This document shows, piece after piece, positions 1 through 8,437 of a stretch of DNA of 64,000 nt. The notes under the pieces were generated by a model, which was given only the letters and a program-made list of their open reading frames with translations, made no database searches and was not told the origin of the DNA. The stretch comes from Verrucomicrobia subdivision 3 bacterium UBA693. Its GTDB lineage: Bacteria; Verrucomicrobiota; Verrucomicrobiia; Limisphaerales; UBA8199. Position 1 is the stretch's first letter, and each line of letters opens with the position of its first letter. The position numbers were made by a program, and so were the translations under genes. The stretch spans positions 93,601-157,600 of the forward strand of contig DBMR01000040.1 in the NCBI GenBank assembly GCA_002298785.1. Direction: 5' to 3'.

Positions 1-999
1 GAGGTAAATCACCAGCGGGTTCATGCCAATGAGCAGAAACGGGAATCCCCAACGTCGCCACTGCAACCCATCTACAACGCCATAAAAAATTCCTAACAAC
101 AGGCAACTCCAACCCGCGGTATACAGGGTGTAGGAGCTGGTCCAGAGATTCTTGATGATAGGGAACTGAAAGCCCCACAGCCACCCCAACAAAATCAGAC
201 CACCCCCGCCCCCAATCAGGCCGAGCACCTTGCGCCCGTTTGATCGTGGCGTCAGCAACCATGAACCGGCCAAGGCGCCCATCAACACTGTAGCGATGGC
301 CGGGGGAGTTGAGAACCAGCCAATCGCGTCGTGATTGCCGGATCGAAGTTTGCCGGGCATCACCTTCTGATCAAGATAATCCACAATATTCACCCCCTGC
401 GCGAAACTAGGCGTAGTTTCTCCAGGAGCTGGAATAAAAGTCATGAGAGCCCAATAGGCGACCAGGAGGCCAATCACCCAGGCAATTTGCGCCCTCGTCC
501 GGAAGTACATCAGGATCACACCCGCTGCGAGACCGGCCACCCCGATCCTCCCCAGCACGCTGGTGAATCGCAGATTGGAGATATCCAGCGAGATCGCGCC
601 GTTCTTGTCGAGATGTCCCAAAATCAACAGCAGCACGGCCCGCGTGAGCAACCGCTTGAATACTTCCAGCCGTGTCTGACCTCGGGCGAGCCGGCGCCCA
701 ACCGACAACGGTAAGGTGATGCCCGTGATGAACAGGAACAAAGGCATGATCAGGTCATAAAAGGTGAACCCCTCCCATTTCGTGTGTTTGAGTTGATGGC
801 CAACCATTACCAACCAGGCCCACCCGGTGGCGGTCGCGAGCGCATGAAAAAGATGATCACCGCCCGAAATCCAGAACATGTCGAAACCACGCAGGATGTC
901 GATCGATTGCATCCGCTCGCCCAAGGGCGTGTGCTCGGTCTTTGCTGGTGGTGGGGCAGGATTGAGGTCGCTTGCAGACGTGTTGGCGGCAGGGCTCAT
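1..999 (-). CDS. DUF5009/HGSNAT-like membrane acyltransferase, 3' end cut by window edge
   Basis: This reading frame runs uninterrupted for 333 codons from an ATG at 999 and leaves the window at base 1, so the C-terminus is missing. The protein has a short polar N-terminus, then GERMQSIDILRGFDMFWI at about residues 27-44, then several hydrophobic segments including FTFYDLIMPLFLFITG, and NPLVIYL close to the edge. The SIDILRGF start and the multi-pass layout match the DUF5009 family, related to heparan-alpha-glucosaminide N-acetyltransferase, which acetylates sugar amino groups across a membrane. The substrate is unknown here. It lies downstream of the glycosylasparaginase on the same strand with a gap of about 150 bases, so co-transcription is possible. 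Family call is fairly firm; the reaction is inferred. Confidence 0.8.
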   Translation of the reverse strand, partial: MSPAANTSASDLNPAPPPAKTEHTPLGERMQSIDILRGFDMFWISGGDHLFHALATATGWAWLVMVGHQLKHTKWEGFTFYDLIMPLFLFITGITLPLSVGRRLARGQTRLEVFKRLLTRAVLLLILGHLDKNGAISLDISNLRFTSVLGRIGVAGLAAGVILMYFRTRAQIAWVIGLLVAYWALMTFIPAPGETTPSFAQGVNIVDYLDQKVMPGKLRSGNHDAIGWFSTPPAIATVLMGALAGSWLLTPRSNGRKVLGLIGGGGGLILLGWLWGFQFPIIKNLWTSSYTLYTAGWSCLLLGIFYGVVDGLQWRRWGFPFLLIGMNPLVIYL

Positions 1000-1151
1000 T
1001 TGGGTGTTGTTAGGCGGCAGGCTACGCCGAGTCCCATTCGGCTTCAAGCCTCACCCTTCGCCCCCGATGAATTTTGCGTTGGATCCTGGCGAAGTCCCGC
1101 CTTGGGAAGCCACCGCTTTAAATCAACAACCCTTGTCGAGGGAAGCCGCCG

Positions 1152-2147
1152 TCATTTGGATCGATCTACGCCTGGATTAGGCAGAACCCGGCTGGCTTTC
1201 GGGCTTGTGACCGAGTAGGCGAACCCTTGGTCAGTGCCAGCTGCGCCAAAGCGCCCTTGTTTGTCGAGGGCCACGAAATTTACGCTCAGCTCGAAGCCCT
1301 TGGGATCCTGCCGAGCAATGCGGCGTATCGCTTCCTGACAAGCCTTTTGCGGATGCAATCCCTGGCGCATGTATTCCACGATCAGGAAGGAGCCACAATA
1401 GCGCATAACGTTCTCGCCGATGCCAGTTGCCCCGGCAGCACCCACTTCGTTATCTACATATAGCCCGCTTCCAATGATCGGTGAGTCCCCTACGCGCCCG
1501 GGGAGTTTGCCGCCCAGACCACTCGTTGAACAACCGCCGGCAATGGTGCCATCAGTCCCTAGCACCAGCAGGGCGATCGTGTCGTGCGTGTCGGTCTTTC
1601 CAGCCGACTGCGCGCGTTCCTTCTCCCGGCGCTTCTGCCATTCCAGATATCGGTTTCGAGAATCCACTTCTATGGATTCCAACCCTTGTTCCAAGGCGAA
1701 CATTCGTGCCCCCTCCCCCACCAACATGACGTGTTTGGTCTTCTCCATCACCCGCCGCGCCGCCGAGATGGGATGGCGAATCCCTTCCAACCCAGCCACG
1801 CTCCCGGCTTGATGGCCAGGGCCGTACATGATACAGGCGTCCAATTGCACCACTCCCGCCGCGTTCGGGGTTCCGCTCAAACCTACGGAGTGGTTATTGA
1901 TATCCGATTCGGTGACCCAAATCCCCTGCTCCACAGCGTCCAGAATGGCCCCTCCACCAACCAGAATCTTCAAAGCCGCCTCGTTGGAAGCCTTCCCAAA
2001 TGGCCAGGTGGATACAACCAATGGCTTTTCGCCAGCCTCGGACGGCTCTGTCCGAACTTGGTCGGCAGCGTGCAATTGCGGCAGCGTCGCTCCAGCCAAT
2101 AGGCTCAGCGCCGTACGATCCAAAAAACTTCTGCGGGAAATATTCAT
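1152..2147 (-). CDS. N4-(beta-N-acetylglucosaminyl)-L-asparaginase (glycosylasparaginase), Tat-exported
   Basis: This is an Ntn-hydrolase of 331 residues that cleaves the GlcNAc-Asn bond left after N-glycoprotein degradation. The ATG at 2147 is chosen because it places the twin-arginine motif SRRSFLDRT at residues 4-12, followed by a hydrophobic stretch and LHAADQ; a longer upstream frame to 2300 adds residues with no signal character. The autoprocessing site is THDT, with Asp179 and Thr180; Thr180 becomes the N-terminal nucleophile after self-cleavage. The C-terminal half has the glycine-rich motifs of the family (GTDGTIAGGCSTSG, GDSPIIGSGLY). Export by Tat implies folding and possibly self-cleavage before translocation. 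It lies upstream of the DUF5009 acyltransferase on the same strand. Confidence 0.9.
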   Translation of the reverse strand: MNISRRSFLDRTALSLLAGATLPQLHAADQVRTEPSEAGEKPLVVSTWPFGKASNEAALKILVGGGAILDAVEQGIWVTESDINNHSVGLSGTPNAAGVVQLDACIMYGPGHQAGSVAGLEGIRHPISAARRVMEKTKHVMLVGEGARMFALEQGLESIEVDSRNRYLEWQKRREKERAQSAGKTDTHDTIALLVLGTDGTIAGGCSTSGLGGKLPGRVGDSPIIGSGLYVDNEVGAAGATGIGENVMRYCGSFLIVEYMRQGLHPQKACQEAIRRIARQDPKGFELSVNFVALDKQGRFGAAGTDQGFAYSVTSPKASRVLPNPGVDRSK

Positions 2148-2360
2148 GTGAGTGCCCGGGAGCATAGCCTCGTCATGTCCAATGCGCAATCCGCCGGTGA
2201 ACCGGCTGCGGAATACCCCTGCGCGAAGTCGGGCCAGGTGTAGACAAAACGCTGGCGGCAGATTGAATGACACCGTTGCGCGAACAAGACCCAATTCCAA
2301 GACCCAACTCTGGCTCGGCGCATCCCGGACGCCCTCCGCACCACGATGCGTGCGGCGAGA

Positions 2361-2747
2361 CTATTTCACCTCGGGTACTGGGCGGAATCCATCCAGCCAA
2401 TGCATGAAACTCAAGATGGGGTGGCGCCTGAGCAACCGCGGCCCCGAGTAACGCATCACCACTTTAACCTCGTCCCGCATCTTCTTCTGGTAGCAGTGCA
2501 CCGGGCATTTGGCGCAGGTCGGTTTCGCTGGGCCGAACCGGCACCGGTCCAGTCGCAGTTCGGCGTAAGTCAATAAGTTCTGGCAATCGGTACACAATTC
2601 TCCCTGGGATTTGTGCTGCCCTCGACAATACAGTTCCATCATCAAGGTCATGGTGCGAAATTCCCGCCGCAGCCGGCGATCGGTGAACTTGGCTCCCGAA
2701 ACTGCCACCGGGGTCTCCTCCGCACTAATACTTTGTGTGCACATCAT
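2361..2747 (-). CDS. ygbA: YgbA-like (nitrous oxide-stimulated promoter family) Cys-rich protein
   Basis: A 128-residue basic cytosolic protein with seven ordered cysteines after residue 40: Cys41, Cys52 and Cys55 (CTDC), Cys69, Cys78 and Cys81 (CAKC), and Cys85. This spacing, with MELYCRGQH before it and CPVHCYQ after it, matches the family named nitrous oxide-stimulated promoter, which includes E. coli YgbA, a gene induced by nitric oxide stress. The cysteines probably bind a metal or an iron-sulfur cluster; that is an inference. The first or second Met could be the start. No NO-responsive regulator is visible next to it, and the neighbours on either side are unrelated. Confidence 0.78.
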   Translation of the reverse strand: MMCTQSISAEETPVAVSGAKFTDRRLRREFRTMTLMMELYCRGQHKSQGELCTDCQNLLTYAELRLDRCRFGPAKPTCAKCPVHCYQKKMRDEVKVVMRYSGPRLLRRHPILSFMHWLDGFRPVPEVK

Positions 2748-2879
2748 GGTCTAAACTCCGCCATGCACGGACTTCGAGCCTTGACTGCCGTCAAAGGATT
2801 TGAATTTCCACTTTACGAGCGCGCCCCTTCATAGATCGCGACGAAACCCTCAAAAACCGGCACCTTCCGGGCTCGGAGA

Positions 2880-4271
2880 CTACTGACCGGAGTAATAAGC
2901 GTCGACTTTTGCGGCGACATCGCGGTAACCGATATCCACCTCGTAGATTAGTTTGAACTGATCCACCGCCTCTTCTTTCTTGGTCATGCTTTCAAAGACG
3001 CAGCCGAGGTTATAGATCAGGTCCTTCTTCTCTTCGTCGAAAACGATCTTCTCCTTGATAGCGTTTTGCAAGGTACGTGCGGCGAGATCGAACATTTTCC
3101 GCTTGGCAAAGCACTGCGAGAGCAAATTCATCGAGGCGATGCGCCGGTGGGGATTGGACTGGGATTTCTGGAATTCCTGGATCGCCTCGCTGTATTTTCC
3201 CAACTGGAAACAAAGCTGCCCCAGCTCAAACCGAAACTGAAGATCGGTGGGAAAGCGTTCGACGCGCTTTTGCGCCTCGGCCAATTGAAAAGCCTGCTTC
3301 TCGCTCTGCAGCCGTGCCAGGGTATCCGCGTAATCGTTGCTGTTTGGATCGAGATTCGAGATCACGTGTTCAAGCTTGCGAACCCGGGTTTCAGCCATTG
3401 CTTTATCCAGGGTGGGATCATTCGCGCCCGCGGCGCGGATCCGCTCATAATACCCCAGCGCCGTGTCAAATTCCCCTTTCTGGGTCCAGAGTTCGGCCAG
3501 GTCCTTGAGCAATTTATGATTGCGGGGATCGTTCTGGAGGCGGGCTTCGTATTCGCGAATCAGGCGCGCCGCGGTATCTTCAGATTTTACGGAACGGCTT
3601 TCCTGCTCGAGCGTGACCGCTTCCTGCTCATTGCGCAAAATATCGCGGTAAGACCCGGTGCCGTCCGACAGGGCCTCGTAGCCGCCTTCGTCGAGGGTCT
3701 TGCGCGCGGAAAGGTCTTTGAGCGCCTGGGCCAGATCGTTGTCCGTGGGGTTGGCGCGGTAAAGCTCGGCCAGGATCCGTTCGCCACGCACGGATTCGCC
3801 CAGAGCACCCAAAGCGTGCGCGTATTGAATAGCCACGTGCTTGTCGGTGGGGGAATTGCGATTGAGTACCTCGAGAGACATTAAGGCGGTGCGAGGCATC
3901 TCCAGGGCATTCGCCACGTCCACCACCAGGCGATGCGCGGAGTTGCTCTGGGGATCGCTGCTGAGTATTTGCTCAACAACGTGCAGAGCTTCGGCGGGAT
4001 CTTTGCGAGCCGCCATCTGGGCTTTTGCCAGCATCGGCGAGGAGCTTGCGTTGCTCAGCATCTTCTTGAAAAATCCGGTGCTCTTGCCCGCTTTCTGCTG
4101 CTGGGCGGAGCGCAATTCCTTGCGCACCTCGTGCAGCCCGGGCTCACGCTGCAAGACCTGGGTAAAAAGATCGATAGCGTATTCGAAATTATCCCGGACC
4201 AGGGCATCGTGTCCTCGGGTATAAAGACCGCGCAGCTCGCGCGGCATCTCATTGAGACTTTTCTCAGCCAT
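2880..4271 (-). CDS. TPR-repeat protein, cytosolic
   Basis: A 463-residue protein built from tetratricopeptide repeats. The first repeat is near residues 15-50 (ALVRDNFEYAIDLFTQVLQREPG), with more near 90-190, 255-290 (WTQKGEFDTALGYYERI) and 345-440. There is no signal peptide or membrane segment, so it is likely a cytosolic scaffold. A central charged stretch at about 215-250 separates two repeat blocks. It sits divergently from lemA with roughly 200 bases between the starts, so the two promoters probably share that gap. Partner proteins cannot be inferred from sequence. Confidence 0.8.
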   Translation of the reverse strand: MAEKSLNEMPRELRGLYTRGHDALVRDNFEYAIDLFTQVLQREPGLHEVRKELRSAQQQKAGKSTGFFKKMLSNASSSPMLAKAQMAARKDPAEALHVVEQILSSDPQSNSAHRLVVDVANALEMPRTALMSLEVLNRNSPTDKHVAIQYAHALGALGESVRGERILAELYRANPTDNDLAQALKDLSARKTLDEGGYEALSDGTGSYRDILRNEQEAVTLEQESRSVKSEDTAARLIREYEARLQNDPRNHKLLKDLAELWTQKGEFDTALGYYERIRAAGANDPTLDKAMAETRVRKLEHVISNLDPNSNDYADTLARLQSEKQAFQLAEAQKRVERFPTDLQFRFELGQLCFQLGKYSEAIQEFQKSQSNPHRRIASMNLLSQCFAKRKMFDLAARTLQNAIKEKIVFDEEKKDLIYNLGCVFESMTKKEEAVDQFKLIYEVDIGYRDVAAKVDAYYSGQ

Positions 4272-4468
4272 AGGTCTAATGTATCTACGACTCCGGCTGG
4301 CTCCAATCGAAAAAGCGAACTACACGGCTCCCGGGATAATCCGCAATAACCCCGATGCCGACATGCGGCAGTCGCCGGGCAGACTGGACGCGCTCCAAAC
4401 CTGCGCCCGGTTTATAATTGCTCGCGTCACCACTTTGGCCTACCTGTTTAGTCAATTAGAGAGCTATT

Positions 4469-5068
4469 ATGATTCAACCCATTCTATTCATTGCGATCCT
4501 GGTGGTGCCGGTCCTGCTGTTGTTCCTCTGGGCGATTGGCGCCTTCAACCGGTTGGTCACGCTCCGCAACCGCTTCAAGAATGCGTTTGCGCAAATCGAC
4601 GTCCAACTCAAACGCCGCTACGACCTGATCCCGAACCTGGTCGAAACTGCCAAGGGCTACCTCAAGCACGAGCGCGGCACGCTCGAAGCCGTGGTCGCTG
4701 CCCGCAACGCCGCTGCGGCCGCCCAGTCCAAGGCTGCCCTGTCCCCCGGCGATGCCGTGGCCATGCAGGGCTTGTCCGGGGCGGAAACCGCCCTCACCGG
4801 CGCCCTGGGGCGGTTCTTCGCCCTCGCGGAGGCTTATCCCGACCTGAAGGCCAACACCACCATGAACGGCCTCATGGAGGAGTTGACCTCAACTGAAAAC
4901 AAAGTCGCCTTCGCCCGCCAGGCGTACAATGACGCCGTGATGCAATACAATACCGGTCGCGAGATGTTTCCGGCCAACATTATCGCCGGCGCGTTCAGCT
5001 TCACTCCCGCTGAATTGTTCGTCGTCGAAAAGCCTGAGGAAAAGCAAGCTCCCAAGGTCACCTTTTGA
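4469..5068 (+). CDS. lemA: LemA family membrane protein
   Basis: A 199-residue protein with one N-terminal transmembrane helix (about residues 3-24) followed by the conserved LemA core: RNRFKNAFAQIDVQLKRRYD, LIPNLVETAKGYLKHE, then long helices ending with YNTGREMFPANIIAGAF. The start at 4469 follows an AGAGAG-type purine run. It lies 53 bases upstream of an M48 metalloprotease gene on the same strand. LemA next to an HtpX-like protease is a recurrent bacterial pair, thought to act in membrane or envelope quality control. The biochemical role of LemA is not established. Confidence 0.93.
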   Translation: MIQPILFIAILVVPVLLLFLWAIGAFNRLVTLRNRFKNAFAQIDVQLKRRYDLIPNLVETAKGYLKHERGTLEAVVAARNAAAAAQSKAALSPGDAVAMQGLSGAETALTGALGRFFALAEAYPDLKANTTMNGLMEELTSTENKVAFARQAYNDAVMQYNTGREMFPANIIAGAFSFTPAELFVVEKPEEKQAPKVTF

Positions 5069-5121
5069 TCCGGGACGAAAACTTTCGGAATGCGGTTTAG
5101 TGCGTTGCAGCTTTTGCTGCC

Positions 5122-7101
5122 ATGGACTTCTTTAAACAACAGGACGACTCGCGGCGCCACACCCGCTGGTTAGTGATTTATTTCGGCTTGGGAGTGGCAG
5201 GTATCACGATGTGCCTTTACCTGGCATCCCTGCTGATCTTCACTGGAGTCACCCATGACCGACGACATCGGCCGGCGGTATCCCAACGTGTGGAACTTTG
5301 GCGCCCGCAGCTTTTTCTGTGGGTGAGCGGTTTGACGCTAAGCGTCATCGGGGTGGGGAGCCTGTCCAAGATCCTGGAACTTTCCCAGGGCGGGTCGGTG
5401 GTGGCCACTAGCCTGGGCGGACGCCTGATCAACCCCAACGCTACCAATCCGGACGAGCGCAAGCTGCTGAACATCGTGGAAGAGATGGCCATCGCTTCGG
5501 GCATCCCGGTGCCCCAGGTTTACGTGCTGCCTGGTGAGCGCGGCATCAATTCCTTTGCCGCCGGCAACTCGCCCAGCGACGCCGCGGTTGCGGTCACCTC
5601 GGGTGCGTTACGCGTGCTTTCCCGCGATGAACTGCAAGGGGTCATCGCCCACGAGTTCAGCCACATTCTCAACGGCGACATGCGGCTCAACTTGCGTTTG
5701 ATGGGGGTGATCTTCGGCATTATGTGCCTCGCGGTCATCGGCCGGGTGCTCCTCGAAGTGCGCTCCAGTGGCCGGGATAAGAACCCCCTGCCCCTTATCG
5801 GACTGGCCCTGTTGTTGATCGGTTGGATCGGGGTTTTCTTTGGGCGCCTCATTCAAGCGGCCGTCAGCCGCCAGCGCGAGTTTCTAGCCGACGCCTCGGC
5901 TGTGCAGTTCACGCGCAATCCTCTGGGACTGGCAAGCGCGCTAAAGAAAATTGGCGGGTGGAGCAATGGTTCCCAGGTCAACAACGCCCATGCCACTGAA
6001 GCCAGTCATTTGTTCTTTGGCAGCAGCTCTGCCTCCGGTTTTTGGGGGTTCATGGAAACCCATCCGCCGCTCGAGTCCCGCATCAGGGCCCTCGATCCAA
6101 ATTTTGATGGGGTCTACCCGAAAGTTGCCGCCTCGGAGTTTGCCACCGCTCCGCAGGAAAGCACCGCTGTCGGCGCCCCGCCTCTCCGCGTTTTCCCCAT
6201 TCCTGGACGCCCTAACGTCGCCGCGATTGCCGGTTCAAAGGCGCATCCCGTGGCACCCGTTATCGTAACTTCGGGCCTGCTATCGACCGTCGGTAATCCG
6301 GAAAAGGCAAACCTGCGGTTCGCGGCAACATTACATGAGGAACTATCCGCCCGGGTACAGATGGAGGCCCGGGATCCACTTGGCGCTTGCGCCATCATTT
6401 ACGCCCTGTTGCTGAGCGAACAACCGGAAGTGCACCAAATTCAAGTAACAGGCCTGACAGAGCAAGCCGGCCCCGAAGCGGTGGCGGAAACCCTTCGCCT
6501 GGAAGGCGAGATTCGCGCGCTGGCCGCCCATGCGAAGCTCCCCCTCGTGAACCTGGCAATGCCCGCGCTACGGCTCATGTCTCAATCCCAATTTGAGCAA
6601 TTCCAGGCGGCCACCCGCGGCTTGATCGAAGCTGATCGCCAGGTCGATCTCTTCGAATTCATGCTGCAAAAAATCGTAGTGCGGCACCTGGCGCCGCATT
6701 TCGCCGAACCTCCCCGTGAAGCCGTCGAATTCTATGCCTTGCGCCCGCTCGCACAGGATTGCGCGGTCCTATTATCCGCCCTGGCCTACGCCGGCCAGAC
6801 GGAATCAGAGGCAATCGCCACTGCCTTTCGACGCGGAGCGGAGGTCATCAGCTATTCAGCCCGCACCCCGTTGCGTCTAGAGGAGAGGAGCAATTGCGAG
6901 CTGGCGCATATCGACCAGGCTCTCAATCGCCTCGCTCGGGCGGTTCCTCAGATCCGCAAACTCACACTGCAATCCTGTTTGCGAACGGTGGCGGCCGATG
7001 AGCTTGTGACCGAGTTGGAGGCAGAACTGTTGCGCGCGATCGCTGATGCCCTGGCTTGCCCTCTGCCTCCGGAGTTTAGCGCACCAGCGACCCAATCGTA
7101 G
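5122..7101 (+). CDS. M48 family (HtpX-like) membrane zinc metallopeptidase with long C-terminal extension
   Basis: A 659-residue protease. The zinc motif HEFSH is at residues 177-181 and the third ligand probably lies in SRQREFLADASAV near residues 248-260. Hydrophobic segments at about 18-42, 62-82, 193-212 and 223-247 make it an integral membrane protein with the active site on a soluble face. GGRLINPNATNPDERKLLNIVEEMA is the typical pre-catalytic region. It is longer than HtpX (about 290 residues) by a helical C-terminal half from about residue 340 to the end that I do not recognise. It follows lemA by 53 bases, so the pair is very likely one operon that processes damaged membrane proteins. 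Confidence 0.9.
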   Translation: MDFFKQQDDSRRHTRWLVIYFGLGVAGITMCLYLASLLIFTGVTHDRRHRPAVSQRVELWRPQLFLWVSGLTLSVIGVGSLSKILELSQGGSVVATSLGGRLINPNATNPDERKLLNIVEEMAIASGIPVPQVYVLPGERGINSFAAGNSPSDAAVAVTSGALRVLSRDELQGVIAHEFSHILNGDMRLNLRLMGVIFGIMCLAVIGRVLLEVRSSGRDKNPLPLIGLALLLIGWIGVFFGRLIQAAVSRQREFLADASAVQFTRNPLGLASALKKIGGWSNGSQVNNAHATEASHLFFGSSSASGFWGFMETHPPLESRIRALDPNFDGVYPKVAASEFATAPQESTAVGAPPLRVFPIPGRPNVAAIAGSKAHPVAPVIVTSGLLSTVGNPEKANLRFAATLHEELSARVQMEARDPLGACAIIYALLLSEQPEVHQIQVTGLTEQAGPEAVAETLRLEGEIRALAAHAKLPLVNLAMPALRLMSQSQFEQFQAATRGLIEADRQVDLFEFMLQKIVVRHLAPHFAEPPREAVEFYALRPLAQDCAVLLSALAYAGQTESEAIATAFRRGAEVISYSARTPLRLEERSNCELAHIDQALNRLARAVPQIRKLTLQSCLRTVAADELVTELEAELLRAIADALACPLPPEFSAPATQS

Positions 7102-7144
7102 CTTCGGGTTGCGGCGGCACGAAGGTCACGAATTCCCTCGCCCC

Positions 7145-8335
7145 CTACGGCTTGGACGAAATCCGATAGATATGAACCTCCCAGGGGTCGAAATGGTCCT
7201 GGAACACACCATCCTGCGACGGCAACGACCGACTCTCATGGAGCACCTCCACCCGTGATGCACGGGATCCGCCGTGAGTGAACCGCGCGGTTACATTGGT
7301 GCCCTGCATCTCGACCGCGAAAAGATAAGTCGAGCTTCCCAACTCTCGAGCGAGCAACGCGACCTTGCCTCCGGCGGAGAGTGATTCCACCCGGTTTTGG
7401 GGCGCGGAACGCCCGGCGTTCAATACGGACGCTAAGCTACTGATCTGGTGGTTTAGCCGCCCCACCGCCGTCAGCATTTCTGCGTCATCCAGCAACGCCG
7501 GTTCACGAAACACTGGCTTAAACTGATGCACGAAGTAAATCAATCCACGGGAGCCGTGGATGATGGACATCCAGGCTTCCGCCTTAACCTCATGCGGCGT
7601 TGGCTTGCGGCTGACGTTCGAGATACGCGTGCATTCCAGGCAATTCCAGACTGGTTTGGCACCCTGCCCCCACCGCACCAGTCGCTCTACTCCTCGTGCC
7701 ACGTACCACAACTTGCCCGCTACTTCCTGGCGGTCGTGCACCGCCGGGTAGATATCAAACGATACGACATCCGCTCCCGCCAGGTAGCGCGGGTAATCCT
7801 CTGGATGCCGAGTGCGCTTGCCCCGGCCGTAGTAATCGTCCCAGGCCACCCCCTGCCCCAGGTTTAACAGCACGGGACGGCTGGGATCACGTTGCTGTAT
7901 CCGCTGATAATCCGCGACGATTCGCTCCGGGGCCACCGGATCGCCCCAACCGAGCCCCGCGCCGAGCGATTGCGCATTATCCGGCTCATCGCCGTGCATC
8001 CAGCCCATAATCGTATCGTCATCGAGCCGTCGCAGGGCTACTTCATTCTGTTCACAAATCACCCGCATCCCCGCCTGCTTGAGCATCGCGAGTTGCTCCT
8101 CGGTCGGCCCCTTCCACAATCCAACATAAGTATTGAACCCAGCCGCACGGTATTTGACCGCATTTCGAGGGTCCTGAAGCCAAACTGCGATGGGAAAATA
8201 GCCTGGCTCCGTGGAGGGTCCGTGCGACCAGGAGCGATAGGGCGAACCAGCAGCCAATTCTGTGGTGACGGGCTCCGCCTCCAGGTGCGCAACAGCCAAC
8301 AAAGCCACCAGGAACAACACTCTCATCCAATTCAT
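7145..8335 (-). CDS. Secreted GH-A-fold glycoside hydrolase-like protein
   Basis: A 396-residue protein with a signal peptide (MNWMRVLFLVALLAVAHLEA). The middle reads as a TIM barrel: FPIAVWLQDPRNAVKYRAAGFN, MRVICEQNEVALRR, then MGWMHGDEPDN, DVVSFDIYPAVHD, and VWNCLECTRISN. Glu in GDEPDN and Glu in NCLECT are at places where clan GH-A enzymes carry the acid/base and the nucleophile, so a beta-galactosidase-like or GH42/GH5-like activity is plausible. I cannot assign a numbered family. It sits just downstream of the GH51 gene on the same strand with a gap of about 100 bases, which suggests a shared role in plant or algal polysaccharide breakdown. Confidence 0.65.
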   Translation of the reverse strand: MNWMRVLFLVALLAVAHLEAEPVTTELAAGSPYRSWSHGPSTEPGYFPIAVWLQDPRNAVKYRAAGFNTYVGLWKGPTEEQLAMLKQAGMRVICEQNEVALRRLDDDTIMGWMHGDEPDNAQSLGAGLGWGDPVAPERIVADYQRIQQRDPSRPVLLNLGQGVAWDDYYGRGKRTRHPEDYPRYLAGADVVSFDIYPAVHDRQEVAGKLWYVARGVERLVRWGQGAKPVWNCLECTRISNVSRKPTPHEVKAEAWMSIIHGSRGLIYFVHQFKPVFREPALLDDAEMLTAVGRLNHQISSLASVLNAGRSAPQNRVESLSAGGKVALLARELGSSTYLFAVEMQGTNVTARFTHGGSRASRVEVLHESRSLPSQDGVFQDHFDPWEVHIYRISSKP

Positions 8336-8437
8336 GTAACTCCACCACCTTCCCGCCCATCTGCCCGAGGCGGCGGATCAAACTGAGGTTTGGTTCGCAA
8401 GGCAACAGGCGAGGCGGGGTGCGTTTATCGGTGGCTC

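Noticed and set aside
3066..3884. 272-codon open frame on the + strand opposite the TPR gene
   Set aside because: It is antisense to a well-supported TPR protein and has no recognisable domain; high GC creates long antisense frames in this genome.
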